From Collybia mongolica (taxonomy: Eukaryota; Basidiomycota; Agaricomycetes; Agaricales; Clitocybaceae), in assembly GCA_013420905.1 (NCBI GenBank), contig JAAXNY010000009.1, positions 2,790,001 to 2,854,000 on the forward strand: DNA of 64,000 bases, in the 5' to 3' direction. Below, one piece after another: positions 48,501 through 60,056 of this stretch (positions are counted from its first letter, which is position 1; each line of letters starts with the position of its first letter). The translations under genes and the position numbers were made by a program. The notes beneath the pieces are model-generated. The model searched no databases, was not told where the DNA came from, and saw nothing but the letters and a program-made list of their open reading frames with translations.

Positions 48501-49296
48501 GGGAACCCGAAGGTCCTTAGCAAGGTACATACTTGTTTTGAAGTTCAGTAACGACGACTGATGTTGTTTCCAGCATCCTCTTTGGCATTACCTTCTTACC
48601 CACTACAAGGAGAAAAACTGCCTCGTCGAAGGCCCTCTTAACAACCTGCAGCCCAGTATGATTCAGTTCAGCAAGCCAAGACGTACCCTAGTCAAGTCAA
48701 TGGATCAATTCCGTCGACACGAGACGAACGCGCGAGACTTTTTAGGGAATTCCGTTGTGGGAGGAATGATGTCTGATCGTATGTCCATTTCACTTCTTTG
48801 TTTGCAATGCTCAGCTGACCACTCCCCAGCTCTGGCTCGGCGTTCGGGAACCCCCAGCCGGTTTGACGCGAGTTTCTACCGCACTCATGATGCCCTTGGT
48901 TACATTCCATCTGACGTTCAATCACTCCGTTCACAAGCCACCTATGCCTCCGGACTTCCCATGTTCAATGCACCTGGCCCATTTGGCCCAGGAATGCCCC
49001 GTGGCGCGAATGGTGCCAAACGTAGCACCTATAGCTACGCTTCCTCTATCGTTTCCCAGGATGCTGGGCCTAGCGTCACTGACAACAGTAGCGTCATCGG
49101 TGGCGGGAGCAGTGTCAACATGGCTTACTCTCAGAGTGATCGATTGAGGCGACGAACCTCGTTCGGGTCCGTTGCTGGAACCAGCGACCTTGGGAGCCTC
49201 TCTCAATACGATTACAAGAGTCAAGACGAAGCTGCTGATATGGACGATATGAAATCGCAGTACGCCGGCACACAATCGGGAGTTACAGTGTTTTGA
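45585..49296 (+). CDS. UPF1: UPF1/NAM7 RNA helicase (nonsense-mediated decay)
   Basis: SF1 RNA helicase central to nonsense-mediated mRNA decay. Ten exons (45585-45874, 45934-46191, 46242-46765, 46820-46986, 47045-47654, 47712-47770, 47818-48125, 48182-48524, 48574-48778, 48830-49296) join in phase to 1076 aa. After an acidic Ser-rich N-terminus comes the Cys/His domain (about residues 95-185: [22 protein letters not shown]). Helicase motifs follow: GPPGTGKT (motif I), [10 protein letters not shown] (motif II), VGDHQQLGPV (III), QYRMHP (IV), [13 protein letters not shown] (V) and [11 protein letters not shown] (VI). The last 155 residues are Ser/Gly-rich with several SQ/TQ sites. No break is seen. 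Confidence 0.97.
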
Positions 49297-50371
49297 TGGA
49301 GCCATGGACCCAGTCTGAAAGGGCTGTCATTGCTTTTCTACGACTTTTTCATCGGATCTCAACGATGACGATGGCGTGTGCGTCGTCTATAGGACACACA
49401 TGAATCTCCTCGCTCGATTTCCGAGTGGTTCGTTGCAGATATGCAACTGCGCACACTATCCCTTTCGCTACCCGGCTCGATCGCGGTCCGCTCATACATC
49501 TTGAAATCGAAACGCTCCTCTCCCAGAAACTATCCGCCTAACTATCTCTCCGTATATCACCCTCTACGTCCGTGATCCTGGATAGGTAGAATGGAGTCGC
49601 CTACACCGTGTCTGACACCGTCGTTGTCACACCCGACGGTTGCCTGATGGCGAGCACACTGAGGGACGCCCTACCTACAGTTCGCACCAAGTTATGCCCC
49701 TTACCTTTTTACGAATCATGTACCGTCGAGTTGCTATCCGATCCGGCTGGCCAATACAATATTCATGGTAGCAATTCCAAATACTACATAGCTTTTGTTA
49801 AATTAAGCTTGAGTAAGACACTCTCATTTTAGGGGAAAAGCCATCACAAGGCACCACTTGGAATGAATTTGTGGAAATTGGCAAGTGATGTCGACAGTTC
49901 TTGATAGATTCGTGCACACGGCAAGGCTTGACAAGATGTGAGATTCATCATTCCGGCGTGATCTGAAGTCCCGTTACGGACAAGCCTGGCCAATTAATCC
50001 GGGCAACCATGAGTAATGTTTTTTCTTTAACCCTGTTGCTATCATAGGAACGTCGGTGCGGGACATGGGTTTAACTTCTTCCCATCATTGTCACCTCTGA
50101 GCACCTTCGTTTTTGATAAACAGGTCGAGCAGCGCTCGCTCGTCCCCCCCTGTCTTTATTGTTTTATTTGCAACTCCCACACCAGGCGATCACTCCATCC
50201 TGTGAGTCTCAGGCAGTGCTCAGGCGAACATCTGATTCGAATGGCCACGCAGGGTAGCAGCTCAGTACCTCTTCAAGCCTTTTGCGCATCCAAAGCGCAC
50301 ACACGAGAACCTGACACCGAGCCCTGATTGGGTTTACGACACACAAAAAATTACACGAAACTAAGTGGATA
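49297..50371. other. Intergenic, no supported gene
   Basis: About 1.1 kb between UPF1 and the next plus-strand gene. Short frames only. Confidence 0.55.
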
Positions 50372-51202
50372 ATGTCGGCATTATGCCTGGACGAAAAGTC
50401 AAGATCGCTATCGTTGTCAGTTGAGATACCCAATACATGCCCGGACCCTAGCTCTTCGGTAGGATCGTCCTCGAACCCCTCGCCAACAGGCATTCTTGGG
50501 TCGCGGTCTACATCAGTGTCAACCTCATCGCTGCCGCCCCCAGCACTCAATGTTTCATTTGCACCCCTACCCCAACTCGCACCACGGAAGCGTCGTTCAA
50601 CCGCCCCGCTGGGCATGGCTGCCCGTGGGCAGCTCATGAGGCGACGGCGGGAGTACTTCGATCAAGCTTACGCCAACAATCCTATGTGGACGGACGAAGA
50701 GCTCGCTGAACAACAGCGGATGGCTTATGCAGAGAGGATCAGATTAGAGGAAGAGGAGGGTGAGGACCCCTTTATAGCACTAGGGAAGATGGTCAAGGTA
50801 GCGAGCAAGAATATCTGGCGGAAGGTCTCACAGAAAGACCTATCGAAGAAGCGGAAAAAGGACGAGGAGGCGGAGCAGAAAAAGTCCGCCTCCATTGACG
50901 GAACAGTCGAGTCCGCAGATGCGCGTGCCGAACCCCAGGCGATATCGGGAGAGATCGCGCAGAACGGAGACGATCACACGGTGGGCACGGTGTTGGATGA
51001 GGAGGAACGGTTCTCAACTGTTGGTCAGACAGAGACGATTGTGGAAGGCCACACAAAGTATTCCTGGGTGACTGGGAGTCTGGAAGGCTCTGAACATGAT
51101 TCGACCACAACTTCGACGGCGACCTCGACCACAACGGAGGATGACGATAGTGCGGTCCCTGTCATGGGTAATCCATCAAACCCCCACGTCGTGTCGGTGT
51201 GA
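50372..51202 (+). CDS. Conserved-looking uncharacterised protein
   Basis: Single-exon 276-aa protein with ATG at 50372 after an AT-rich leader. A core around residues 60-95, LNVSFAPLPQLAPRKRRST followed by APLGMAARGQ and a basic run RRRR, looks like a conserved motif and possible nuclear localisation signal. A charged helical region (about residues 95-190, rich in E, K and R) and an acidic Ser/Thr-rich tail follow. There is no signal peptide or membrane helix. I do not know a function; similar motifs occur in other unnamed basidiomycete proteins, as far as I recall. Confidence 0.75.
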   Translation: MSALCLDEKSRSLSLSVEIPNTCPDPSSSVGSSSNPSPTGILGSRSTSVSTSSLPPPALNVSFAPLPQLAPRKRRSTAPLGMAARGQLMRRRREYFDQAYANNPMWTDEELAEQQRMAYAERIRLEEEEGEDPFIALGKMVKVASKNIWRKVSQKDLSKKRKKDEEAEQKKSASIDGTVESADARAEPQAISGEIAQNGDDHTVGTVLDEEERFSTVGQTETIVEGHTKYSWVTGSLEGSEHDSTTTSTATSTTTEDDDSAVPVMGNPSNPHVVSV

Positions 51203-52081
51203 CACGCTAGGATCAACAGGCCGACATAGGAGGCTTGCTTCTTTTTTATTCTTTCCTCTCATTATTACGGGTTTAGCGTCCTCATTAATACCCATGCTTT
51301 CATTTGGTCTGCATCTAGTTTATACATCATTATTATCCTACTGGCTGCGCACTTATTTACTTATCATTGAGTATGTCCACGGAATAGCAACGAAATCTTG
51401 TCCACCTCCCGAAATAACTATCCTTCGACGCTCCCGTCATTGCAAATGTAGATTTGGATGTTTAAAGTCGATGTGGATCAATTGGAAAGCAAGTTGAGAA
51501 GCCTGTGGGTGGCGTGGGTGGTTTTTGTCTTGAACCTGATAGTGTTGATGATCGCGACTCGTCGGTCGATGGAGATTTACCAAACCTGTCCAAGTCAGGC
51601 ACCACCAACGGCAAGCTAAAGCCGTCGAGGTGTTGCTTCGTGAGTGATAGACCAAAGTTTCGAATGTTCACGTCGGCACGATGACTGTGCTTCTCAGCGC
51701 GCACTGTACATGTTCTCCTCGATGTCGATAAGGAATCTCGGGATTGGTGAACTTCCGGGTTCACGGACCGGGCAGGAATGGCCGCTTACCTAAGATGTAT
51801 AATTTGCCTCGTTTTCCTCTGTCTCAGATTTGTTGGGAAAAAGATTGGGCCGACCCTGTGAAGGCTGTTCGTGGTTCGCTTGCTTATCCTTTTCATTTAT
51901 TCCATCACTCCCTAGAAAGGTCTTGTGCGGCCTGCCTTTTTTTCCTTTTGCCCCACGCGCATTCTCTCTTTCTCTTTCTATACCCCCTCGCTTGGGCTTT
52001 CACGGGCGTCTTTGACCGTGAACTTTGGGTGATCTCTCGGCCTCGACCTCACCATCAAAAGCGCGCCAATTCTACACGAGG
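51203..52081. other. Promoter region of the mucin-like gene
   Basis: About 880 bp. The part from 51880 to 52020 is strongly pyrimidine-rich on the plus strand, as is common before basidiomycete start sites. No gene is supported. Confidence 0.55.
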
Positions 52082-53627
52082 ATGTCTGTCTCCTGCAACA
52101 CCTTCCCTACATTGACGAGCACAGATGTGATCACGACCGAGAGTATTTCAACCTCCACTTCAACGTCGGTCACAACTAGCCCCCCTACCGTCATAACTTC
52201 AACAACAGTACTACCATGTACCGGGGGGCTAGGCATTACGAGTACATGTATTCCCACCACCTCCACGACCCTCATCACCCATTCAGGTAGGTCTCGTATC
52301 CTCGAGTGTTCGTGCATTTTCTACAATGTCCGGCAGGTGAGGTTGTCACGACGGAGGTTCCTATTACTGTGTCAGTTGACATAATATCAACACGGCTCGC
52401 CACGTTGTTCGGGACATCGTGTACTACCATTAACAAGCCCGTCGACCCCGCTCCTCCTCCCTATACTCCTCCGCCACCAGTTATAACAAATATATCATCG
52501 TCGACTCAACCAAATGGCATAATTACCGTTGTCACAAAGACTGAGACCTCAACTCAAACACCAGATCAGCAAACGTCGGTGCAACCTCCAAACCAGACCG
52601 ACGATCAGACAAATCTTGCACCCATAATAGGAGGAGTGGTTGGTGGTTTCTTTGGACTTATTGCGATTGTTGCGTTGATTTGGTTTATACTGTGAGTTTG
52701 CGTGTTACTCTCATTCTTTTCCTCCAGAGGATATTGATGTGTTGCATGTACAGCAAACGGCGTCGTAGGTGGGACGATATATTTGAAAAAGAGGATGATG
52801 ATATTGTCCCACCTGTCGGACTGTCTCGTGGTCGCCACGGCCGTTTTTCACTCGATGTCGATGTTGAACCCAAACCTTATCAGTATGGGCTTGTGGGACA
52901 TGCCACAGCCCCAGGGCCTGTTTCACCCCCTAATTCGCCACCAAGGCCGGCCTCCATTCCTATAGGCACGGAATCGCAGACTTCACATCATGGCCGACAT
53001 CGATTATCTCTTACTCCGCTCAACCTTCCTACGACCGTGTCAAGTCCCGGTCTGAGCGCCACAACAATTTCATCTCGACCATCTACGGGAGGTTCCACGC
53101 ATCCTCTTCGTCCGCCATCCCAACAAGGTTATTTCCCCGCTCAGACTTCGCAGCCACAACCCCGGCCCGTGGACTTCGGACGCGCTGCCACCTCGACGAC
53201 TAACCACAGTCATACTCAAAGTAATGCTAGTTACACGTCGCCTTCAATGTACAGTGGAACTACTCATGCTATAGGTATGAGCATGGTCGGGAGTTCCGAG
53301 GACCACCCATACACCAACCGTTCTGGAAGCCCCACAAGCTTGCAAGAGCAACGGATTCTCCAAGTTGCGAATGCTGCCACACTTTCGCCTCAATCAGATA
53401 CCTTCCAATTCACCGATTCCCTCGTTTCGTCGTCTTCTGCACCTGTCGTTGTTGGAGCCGCTACTTCTGCCATGCCTCAGCGTGATGGAAAAGGGAGACT
53501 GCGTACCTCAACAGGAAAGGCGCCACTTGTTCATCTAGATGGAGGACGGGTACAACAAGAACTCGAAGAAGGCTCATCCAGTGGAGTCAGGCCGCCCGGG
53601 GCCGCACCCCCAGCATATGAAGCATAA
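52082..53627 (+). CDS. Mucin-like single-pass surface protein with PPxY tail
   Basis: Exons 52082-52286, 52337-52691 and 52754-53627 join in phase to give 477 aa. The ATG at 52082 is preferred over an in-frame upstream ATG at 52025. The N-terminal 160 residues are Thr/Ser-rich with a few cysteines and a Pro-rich stretch (DPAPPPYTPPPP), probably O-glycosylated and outside the cell. One membrane helix (IIGGVVGGFFGLIAIVALIW) is followed by the stop-transfer KRRRRW. The cytosolic tail of about 285 residues is Ser/Pro-rich and ends APPAYEA, a PPxY-type motif. I see no clear signal peptide, so the topology may depend on the internal helix. The layout resembles fungal wall-stress sensors, but no WSC domain is present. 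Confidence 0.8.
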
Positions 53628-53760
53628 GGACAGCCACCAGACAATGGACTAGCACATTATTCGAAAGCATTTTTACGACAATTATGACACAGGATCCTCT
53701 TTTTTTTTTTTCTTTTCGCAGTCGACTTCGCTTCATATATATCCAGCCACTTATCCAACT

Positions 53761-53982
53761 TCACTGGTCACTGGACCGTGGTTGCTCCACACTATTAATA
53801 ACGTCATAAATCAGCATATCCATCCGCTCTCTTCCTATCGGTCCTTGGTCCTCTTGTATGCGTATCTTTGCAACGTACTTTAATGGGCGTTTCCATTCGA
53901 CATCCTGATCTTTCATGCATACGCGGATCACTGCACATCCTTTCATACTTGGAGTTAAAACTTGCTCCACTCTTTCCGACAC
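53761..53982 (-). CDS. Hypothetical ORF
   Basis: A 73-codon frame (MSERVEQVLTPSMKG...) with a balanced composition of charged and hydrophobic residues, containing VIRVCMKDQDVEWKRPLKYV. It may be a last exon, but no upstream partner was found. No family is recognised. Confidence 0.25.
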   Translation of the reverse strand: MSERVEQVLTPSMKGCAVIRVCMKDQDVEWKRPLKYVAKIRIQEDQGPIGRERMDMLIYDVINSVEQPRSSDQ

Positions 53983-54738
53983 TTACCATTGGTACCTTAG
54001 GTTCATTAGCATTTGTGGGCAGTTATATGCTGTATGTAGGGAACCCTTCCTTTGGTTGAAGTTTCCCTCATCCTATATAGAAATAAATATTACGTCTCCA
54101 CAAGCACAATTCAGTTGTGGCAAGTGAAGTATTTATCGGACGAGGCTCGTAGGAAGACTCCTGACCATTCCTTATAAGTCAAATTCGTTGGCCTCCTTGC
54201 TTTCGGTGGTTTCTTACCGCGACGAAGCTTTCAGAGAGGTAGTTGGTGCTCCTCAAGATGGGGCCTGTGTTGAAACCGCAACATCACTCAGCAATATGCC
54301 CGTTAGGAATGAACAGAAAAACAATGTCTGATAGTAGCCGTGAAATTTCAACCTCGCTAACAGACAGTGACGCTCCTTTAAAAAATTATGTATGCTCTAA
54401 ACCCTCATTTGGCAGTCCAGGGCTAACTGCGTTCATATACGGCTTCCTCAACGCGATGGGCATCGGTGCATAGTAACGGGATATGCGGATGCTGCTCACC
54501 CAAATCGCCATGGATGATCTTGTTATATACTGATGATAGAGTGTCATAATACACAGTCGCTGTTTATCATTCTCAATGAGACCAAGATATCTCCTGAACG
54601 AGAATCGTAAGATCTCCCATTGTCTAGCTCACTGAGAACAGTACAAAGACAGATCTAGACTGCAGATGTGGTGTGACGTTTACCGTTATGGCGGCCATTA
54701 CGATCTTCTGCACGGTATAGCATGGCCGAAGAACCACG

Positions 54739-54886
54739 TCAAGTTGAGGCTGAGAACTTGTATCCGTTGGCAGCGAGTGTGTCGATGAATGCCGTTGCGA
54801 TTTCAGCGGGGCTCTGGAGTGGGAGTGGGTCCCATCCCATCTTCGCGTTGTCAACTGCTTGTTTGAAAGCTTGGTCGCCGAAGATG
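54739..54886 (-). CDS. Possible terminal exon of an unidentified gene
   Basis: After a CTAG acceptor at 54888-54887 the minus strand encodes IFGDQAFKQAVDNAKMGWDP, then LPLQSPAEIATAFIDTLAAN and a stop at 54739. The sequence looks truly coding and helical. The upstream exons are not resolved, so this could be the 3' end of a small gene or a truncated relic. Confidence 0.3.
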
Positions 54887-55780
54887 CTAGAAGGCGAACG
54901 AAGATAAAGAGCCGATAGAAGAGATTGTGTTGCTTATTCATGGCCATTTTCGATACAAGGATAGGAGGAGCGCTAGAAATGAGACGCCTGGGCCACATCT
55001 TTGGTGAGTCTAAACTGAATGTGGAACAACCTTCCTGAACCAATGGTATCGAATGGTCTGGACGCGTCGGACGCGCCTGATCAGCCCATCTGCTATATTT
55101 GGCTGGCATGATAATGGTCTACTTACCCCTACCTGCTTCAGTTTTACAGATGGTTAAACCCACGGTATGTCCTGTCGTCTCAATCTCATTTTTTCTGCAT
55201 TTTTCGTCGACATATTTGTATAGAAACCCGGTCCTGCGAGTCCCGTTGAAAGGACTGTGATACGGCAGGGTCACCTCGTATTGTACGGAAACAACGCCCT
55301 GTTGCCAGCACGGTGTGCAACGAGTGAAGTCGCCTGTCAATCAACACAAGTATAAGGGATGGAGAATGTGCGGCTTCAACGACTCGGAGTCAACGTGGAA
55401 ATTTTTATTGTCCTTAAGCGACCACGTGACGTGCTTTTGCGCGAACAAAGCCGACTCGAGCCCATTGTTCTCTGCGTTTGCACATTGTCCCTCCCTACAA
55501 TAGTCCGCCTGAAGTACCAAAGGGAACACGTAACCAGCCGGAACGCAGCAGAATGCGTGATACTTCGTATATAAGGAATGCGGCTTTAATGAGCCACCCT
55601 ACTATCCATCCCCTCGCCCTTTTGGTTCCCGGTTTCTTTCTCTTCCAAGTCTTTCCTTTCACGACTTTTGGTGCTGGGACACCCAATACTCTTGAGGATA
55701 TTATTTGAACGACCTTATATCCTGACGTCGCCCGCACGCTACCAACAACGCTTACAACCCTTCGCCAAAAATCTACCAAA

Positions 55781-56994
55781 ATGCTTCCTCCCCGCGCATG
55801 TAAGCCTTTTCTGCTTCCGCTTTTAATTTATGATTCGGTAACTAATAAGCTGACCTACAGTCCAATTTATGGGCTTGAATGCCGTCCGATTCCTCAGCAT
55901 CGTCTCACTCATCCTCGTCTTTGCGAGCACGATCTTCGTCATGGTCACCAACATCAAGGCCGTCAACGCATTCGATGCTGCTAAACTCAACGGCACAGAA
56001 ACCATGGAAGATTGCGACTATATCGAGTGAGTGGTTCTACTCACGTAGTTGAATATTGTGCTCATCACGCTACATAGAGGAAGCACAGTCCCAAACCAAG
56101 CCGCCGGTGTTTTCTGGGCCATCGTCGCAAGTCTGCTCATCATCTTCCAAACCATTGTTCTCATCTGTGAGCACCATACATCCCCACTTATCGACAGTTT
56201 TTTCTGATTGTTTTTAGTGTCCGAGGTTGGCTGGCCTGCTAAGCTTTTCGAGCGTTACTTCCCTGTACTTGGAAGAGGGTTCGGTCTCGGTGCCCTCGGT
56301 ATCTTCCAATGCCTGTAAGCATGATTTATCGACATACCTCACCCTTCGTAATTTAATCCATCTCCCAGAATTTCCACTCAAATCCTTTCCCATCACGTTG
56401 ACGACTTTACCCTCGTTGCTGCATTCCTCCTGTTCTCTGTCGGCTGCCTCAATATGTTCCTCGGCCTTATCTTCCGTGAATCCGCGAAGGAGAGGCGCTC
56501 GATCACCTCCTGGCGTGCAGAATCCAAGGGAATCCTCCCCACGTCAACTGACAACCGCCCCGTGTTCACAAGTGCTTCCCCTGCCTATGTACAGCGCGCC
56601 TTCTCCGTTGAGAAAGACCGCCCAGACACTGCTGAGTTTGGAACATGGAGGAGGAACAGCACCGAAAAAGCTGGCTATGGATTCGGGCGACAGGGTGAGA
56701 AGGCTGCCGGGCTCCGAGGTTCGTTTTCTTCTTACTTCTAAATTATCTTGAGCCTGATGTGCCAATCTCGTCCCGCTAGGCTTCATTCTCCAGAAACCTG
56801 AAGAATCCCTGCCCAGATATGCTACACCCCCGCCGAAAGCAGCAAGTGTGACACGAACGAACTCTGTCGCTTCCTCGTCTTCCAGTTTTGCCTCTCCTTA
56901 CCGCGCGAGCACACAAACGGAGGTCCCCGACGCTAACCCAAACCCCACCCAAACCCAGACGCCTGTTTTCCGATCCAGCCCTACCGCACTATAA
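55781..56994 (+). CDS. Four-TM protein of unknown function (DUF7598-like)
   Basis: Exons 55781-55799, 55861-56026, 56078-56166, 56218-56314, 56369-56718 and 56780-56994 join in phase to give 311 aa. Four hydrophobic segments lie within the first 155 residues (FLSIVSLILVFASTIFVMVT; VFWAIVASLLIIFQTIVLI; a weaker third in GFGLGALGIFQC; FTLVAAFLLFSVGCLNMFLG). The conserved GWPAKLFERYFPVLG lies between helices 2 and 3. The C-terminal half is a polar, Ser/Pro/Thr-rich cytosolic tail. The family assignment is from memory of the pattern in Agaricomycete proteins. The function is unknown. Confidence 0.8.
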
Positions 56995-57942
56995 CGCGGG
57001 ATGAAACATCTCTAGATGAGAAATGAACTGCACCGGAACTGGGCTTCTCGGATGGACACATGTCTTGTTAAATATCAACCTACCCGCCGTTACATGGTCG
57101 ACGAACCCCTGCCATGATGTATCACTCTGAGCGACGGACTCACGCTACATGGCTTAACTTACCCTCCCTCCGTTAATTGTTTGCTGTTTTGTGTATATTT
57201 GTACCATTTACGCCGTCCACAACTTTGTTGAACTTGTAGCGTTATCTAATGTAATAGATTTGACCTGTAGTCACCGGCACCAACGGCGGAACAAACACGG
57301 AACAAACCCTTTGCACCGCCACCGCCGACGATGAGTTACCGCAACAACCTCGTTACACCATCTATTTTTTCTTCCACTCGTGTCGCTTTTATTGACTCCC
57401 CATCATCACCACTACAGAAACTTCTATAACATGCAGATTATCTGACAACTTAACACTACCACGGACATCTTAGCCCGTTTGACAACTTAAATACTCCAAT
57501 TTTGACCGCCTTTTTGAATAGGCGCTTCTCTTGTCATTACTGGAATGCGACCACCGATGAACCCCAGGCAGGAACACCATTGGGAGATGGGGTGAGCTGG
57601 GTATGAATATTTCTCGCAAACTAATGTTTCTATAATTACAGCCATTTCCCACACACACGCCGCGACATCCTCTCCCCGCGTGCTCTAAAATCTTAATAGT
57701 TGTAACATGACCACGCCATGACGTGACAAGTAGGGGCGATGGAAACAGTCCTGTCAACTTTCCGACGTTCCCGGCATGAGTGAATGATACTGATTGCCTT
57801 GGGTTGACTTTAATATATAATGAAAAGTGGGTGCCTTCCTTGTGCCTCCCAGGGCACTGCCGGGAACAATTTCAAGGTGAGTCAGTGCAAAACCTATCCT
57901 CATGTGTCTAAAGGTGCTCATTCTTAATAGTATATCAAGTAG
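56995..57942. other. Intergenic, no supported gene
   Basis: About 950 bp between two plus-strand genes, moderately AT-rich. The minus frame at 57757-57470 lacks support. Confidence 0.55.
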
Positions 57943-59412
57943 ATGGCTCTATCAACCCTACCCACCGAAATTATCTCTGAGATATTTAGCGTTTTTAAAC
58001 CGCCCGATGAATCACCTCTGCAGACGGACCCTAGCGAAATCCCGCTGCTCTTCGGTCGAGTATGTTCCAAATGGCGTACGATTTCGCACTCGACACCTGG
58101 ACTTTGGACAGGGATTAGGCTCACACTGAATCAGTGCACACCAAGGCATGACGGGATAACACGCATACAGGAGTGGGTGTATCGTGCCCGAGGGAATCCA
58201 TTATCCATCACAATATTTAGCCGTCCCAGCTCCACCTCTATTCGAGAGGCCAACGAGTTCGTCCGCAACATCTCGCCACTGCTGATAAATGTGCGCCACA
58301 TGTGTTTGGTCTTGCCCCTGCAACACTTCGAAGCTCTGAATACTATTCCTGAAGTCGTGTTTCGCGATCTGGAAACATTCAAGATGTACATGTTTCTTCA
58401 CCAACCTGGCGTGGAGCACCTATCTGAAGCAAGACCGCGCGGCCTGCCTGTCCCGTTGGGCTTGGCCCACAATCTTCACACCGTCCAGCTTATCTCGAGC
58501 TTCTCGATGTCTTCGGGGCTTCATCGCGGCCTCGCCATGCACGGCCTTGTCCAGATCATGCCTTGGCATCAACTGAAGCGGTTGCGACTAACTGAATCGA
58601 CAGTCGATGAGGCTCTCGTATGCAACATCTTCCGCCAATGCATAAATCTCGAGGAATGCCTTATCGAGGTCAGCGACTGGGCGGTTCCGCCGCGTCTCAA
58701 CGCGAATCTCGGCATTGTTCCCACCTCCTTTTTACACCTGCGTGCCCTAAAGTGGCACTTTCCCCGACTCCCTCCTGCCATGATCAAATCACTTGCGTTG
58801 CCGGCTCTTGACTACCTGGAGATAAGGGTCCGTCAGGACGATTTCACTCCCGCCAGGTATTCGGTCCTGCTCGCGTTGCAAAGCCGCTCGCCACTCTCCC
58901 TGACAACCCTCGTGCTATTTAGCGTCGTGTTCGGTCCTGGACAACTGGTGTCAGCTCTTCAGAACCTCCCCACTCTTCAGAACTTGCACCTCACGCTATG
59001 TTATTTCTTTTCCAGTCCCACCATCACGTTCTGCCTGACTCATAACTCCGAGCGCAACGGCGCCTCTTTTCTGCCTAATCTCAAGAGCTTGCTGATATTG
59101 GATCCTGCACTCAGTGCTAGTATGAATGATGACCAGACATTGAATATGTTGGAATCGCGCTGGAGTGCCCCAGGTTCACTGGACCCGCCTATAGGCGTCG
59201 CGCGACTGCAAAAAGTGTCTATCGACGAATATCTCGACGACGATACGGGTGGATTGATAAAGCTGGACCCACAGCCTAGTGAGAAATCGTTCGCCAGAAG
59301 TGAAGCGCTCATCAGGGCTGGGATGGAACTATCCTTCCCGCGAATGCAGCGAAGCTCGTGGCGGTTCGGAATACAGTGGGAAGACGACTCTGACGGTTCT
59401 AATGAATACTGA
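57943..59412 (+). CDS. F-box/leucine-rich repeat protein (third, unlinked to the duplication)
   Basis: Single exon, 489 aa, from ATG 57943. The F-box spans about residues 4-55 (LPTEIISEIFSVF...VCSKWRTISHSTPGLWTGI). Irregular leucine-rich repeats follow (ITIF, LRALKWHFPRL, LQNLHLTL) with an acidic C-terminus (EDDSDGSNEY). It has the common Agaricomycete F-box layout but does not share the PMPLLT and RFLP blocks of copies A and B, so it is a separate lineage. Probable SCF adaptor; target unknown. Confidence 0.87.
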   Translation: MALSTLPTEIISEIFSVFKPPDESPLQTDPSEIPLLFGRVCSKWRTISHSTPGLWTGIRLTLNQCTPRHDGITRIQEWVYRARGNPLSITIFSRPSSTSIREANEFVRNISPLLINVRHMCLVLPLQHFEALNTIPEVVFRDLETFKMYMFLHQPGVEHLSEARPRGLPVPLGLAHNLHTVQLISSFSMSSGLHRGLAMHGLVQIMPWHQLKRLRLTESTVDEALVCNIFRQCINLEECLIEVSDWAVPPRLNANLGIVPTSFLHLRALKWHFPRLPPAMIKSLALPALDYLEIRVRQDDFTPARYSVLLALQSRSPLSLTTLVLFSVVFGPGQLVSALQNLPTLQNLHLTLCYFFSSPTITFCLTHNSERNGASFLPNLKSLLILDPALSASMNDDQTLNMLESRWSAPGSLDPPIGVARLQKVSIDEYLDDDTGGLIKLDPQPSEKSFARSEALIRAGMELSFPRMQRSSWRFGIQWEDDSDGSNEY

Positions 59413-60056
59413 GGGTGACAGAAATTCGGCGCGAGCACTTGTGATGCCGTTCTCTTCTGGCCGTTCTTTCCATTAAGTTTGTCGTTGGTATCCCTACCTT
59501 TGTTATGTGATCACACGATATCATACTCAATCAAAACGCAGTATCTGTCAACCAGATTGTCTTGAGGGGGGGGGGGGGGGGGTTGATTTTAAGATTTGCA
59601 GTCAACCTGTGATTTGAAAGATGAACTGCCATTAGTGGTGTCACCCCCATCTCCGTCGTGATTGGCGAGCAGGAATTATGTACGGCGGCCACGGGCACAT
59701 CAATCCTTCGTAACCGTCCTCACCTCAAAAAGTCCGCATGTGATGAAGGATGCAAGTGTCAAGCGTCAAGCACCCAGTACCAGTACCTGTCGAGTGCTAC
59801 GTACCTACCCAACCAATCGCAAAGTCCCCTTCCCTTCCCTCAAACTCGCCTCCTTCCAAAAATAAACACCAATTATTCTATACATTTCATTACGCACAAA
59901 GTACACAACACAACAACTTGAACACAACACGGGCCTTTCTTCCATCTAATAACACCCAATTTCAGCTTGTCACATCTCTAGCGTACACGTCCGGACCCGC
60001 CCGATACAGGCCTTCTCCCCGCATCCCATCAAAGCCTAACAACACATCCGCGCCAC
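59413..60056. other. Convergent spacer between the F-box and RING genes
   Basis: About 640 bp, containing the G17 homopolymer. The short ORFs at 59658-60196 overlap the 3' end of the RING gene and are not supported. Confidence 0.5.
59566..59582 (+). repeat. G17 homopolymer
   Basis: An uninterrupted run of 17 G about 155 bp after the F-box stop. It could form a G-quadruplex or be a slippage-prone or assembly-uncertain site. Confidence 0.9.

Larger units (their letters stand above)
53628..55780. other. Region with unassigned minus-strand coding-like fragments
   Basis: 2.1 kb. Besides two fragments listed separately, the minus strand at about 55340-55130 has an open segment (DFTRCTPCWQQGVVSVQYEV...) ending at a plausible GTAGGG donor. 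It might belong to the same gene as the terminal exon at 54886-54739, but I could not join them in phase with confidence. A T12 run lies at 53700-53711. Confidence 0.4.
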
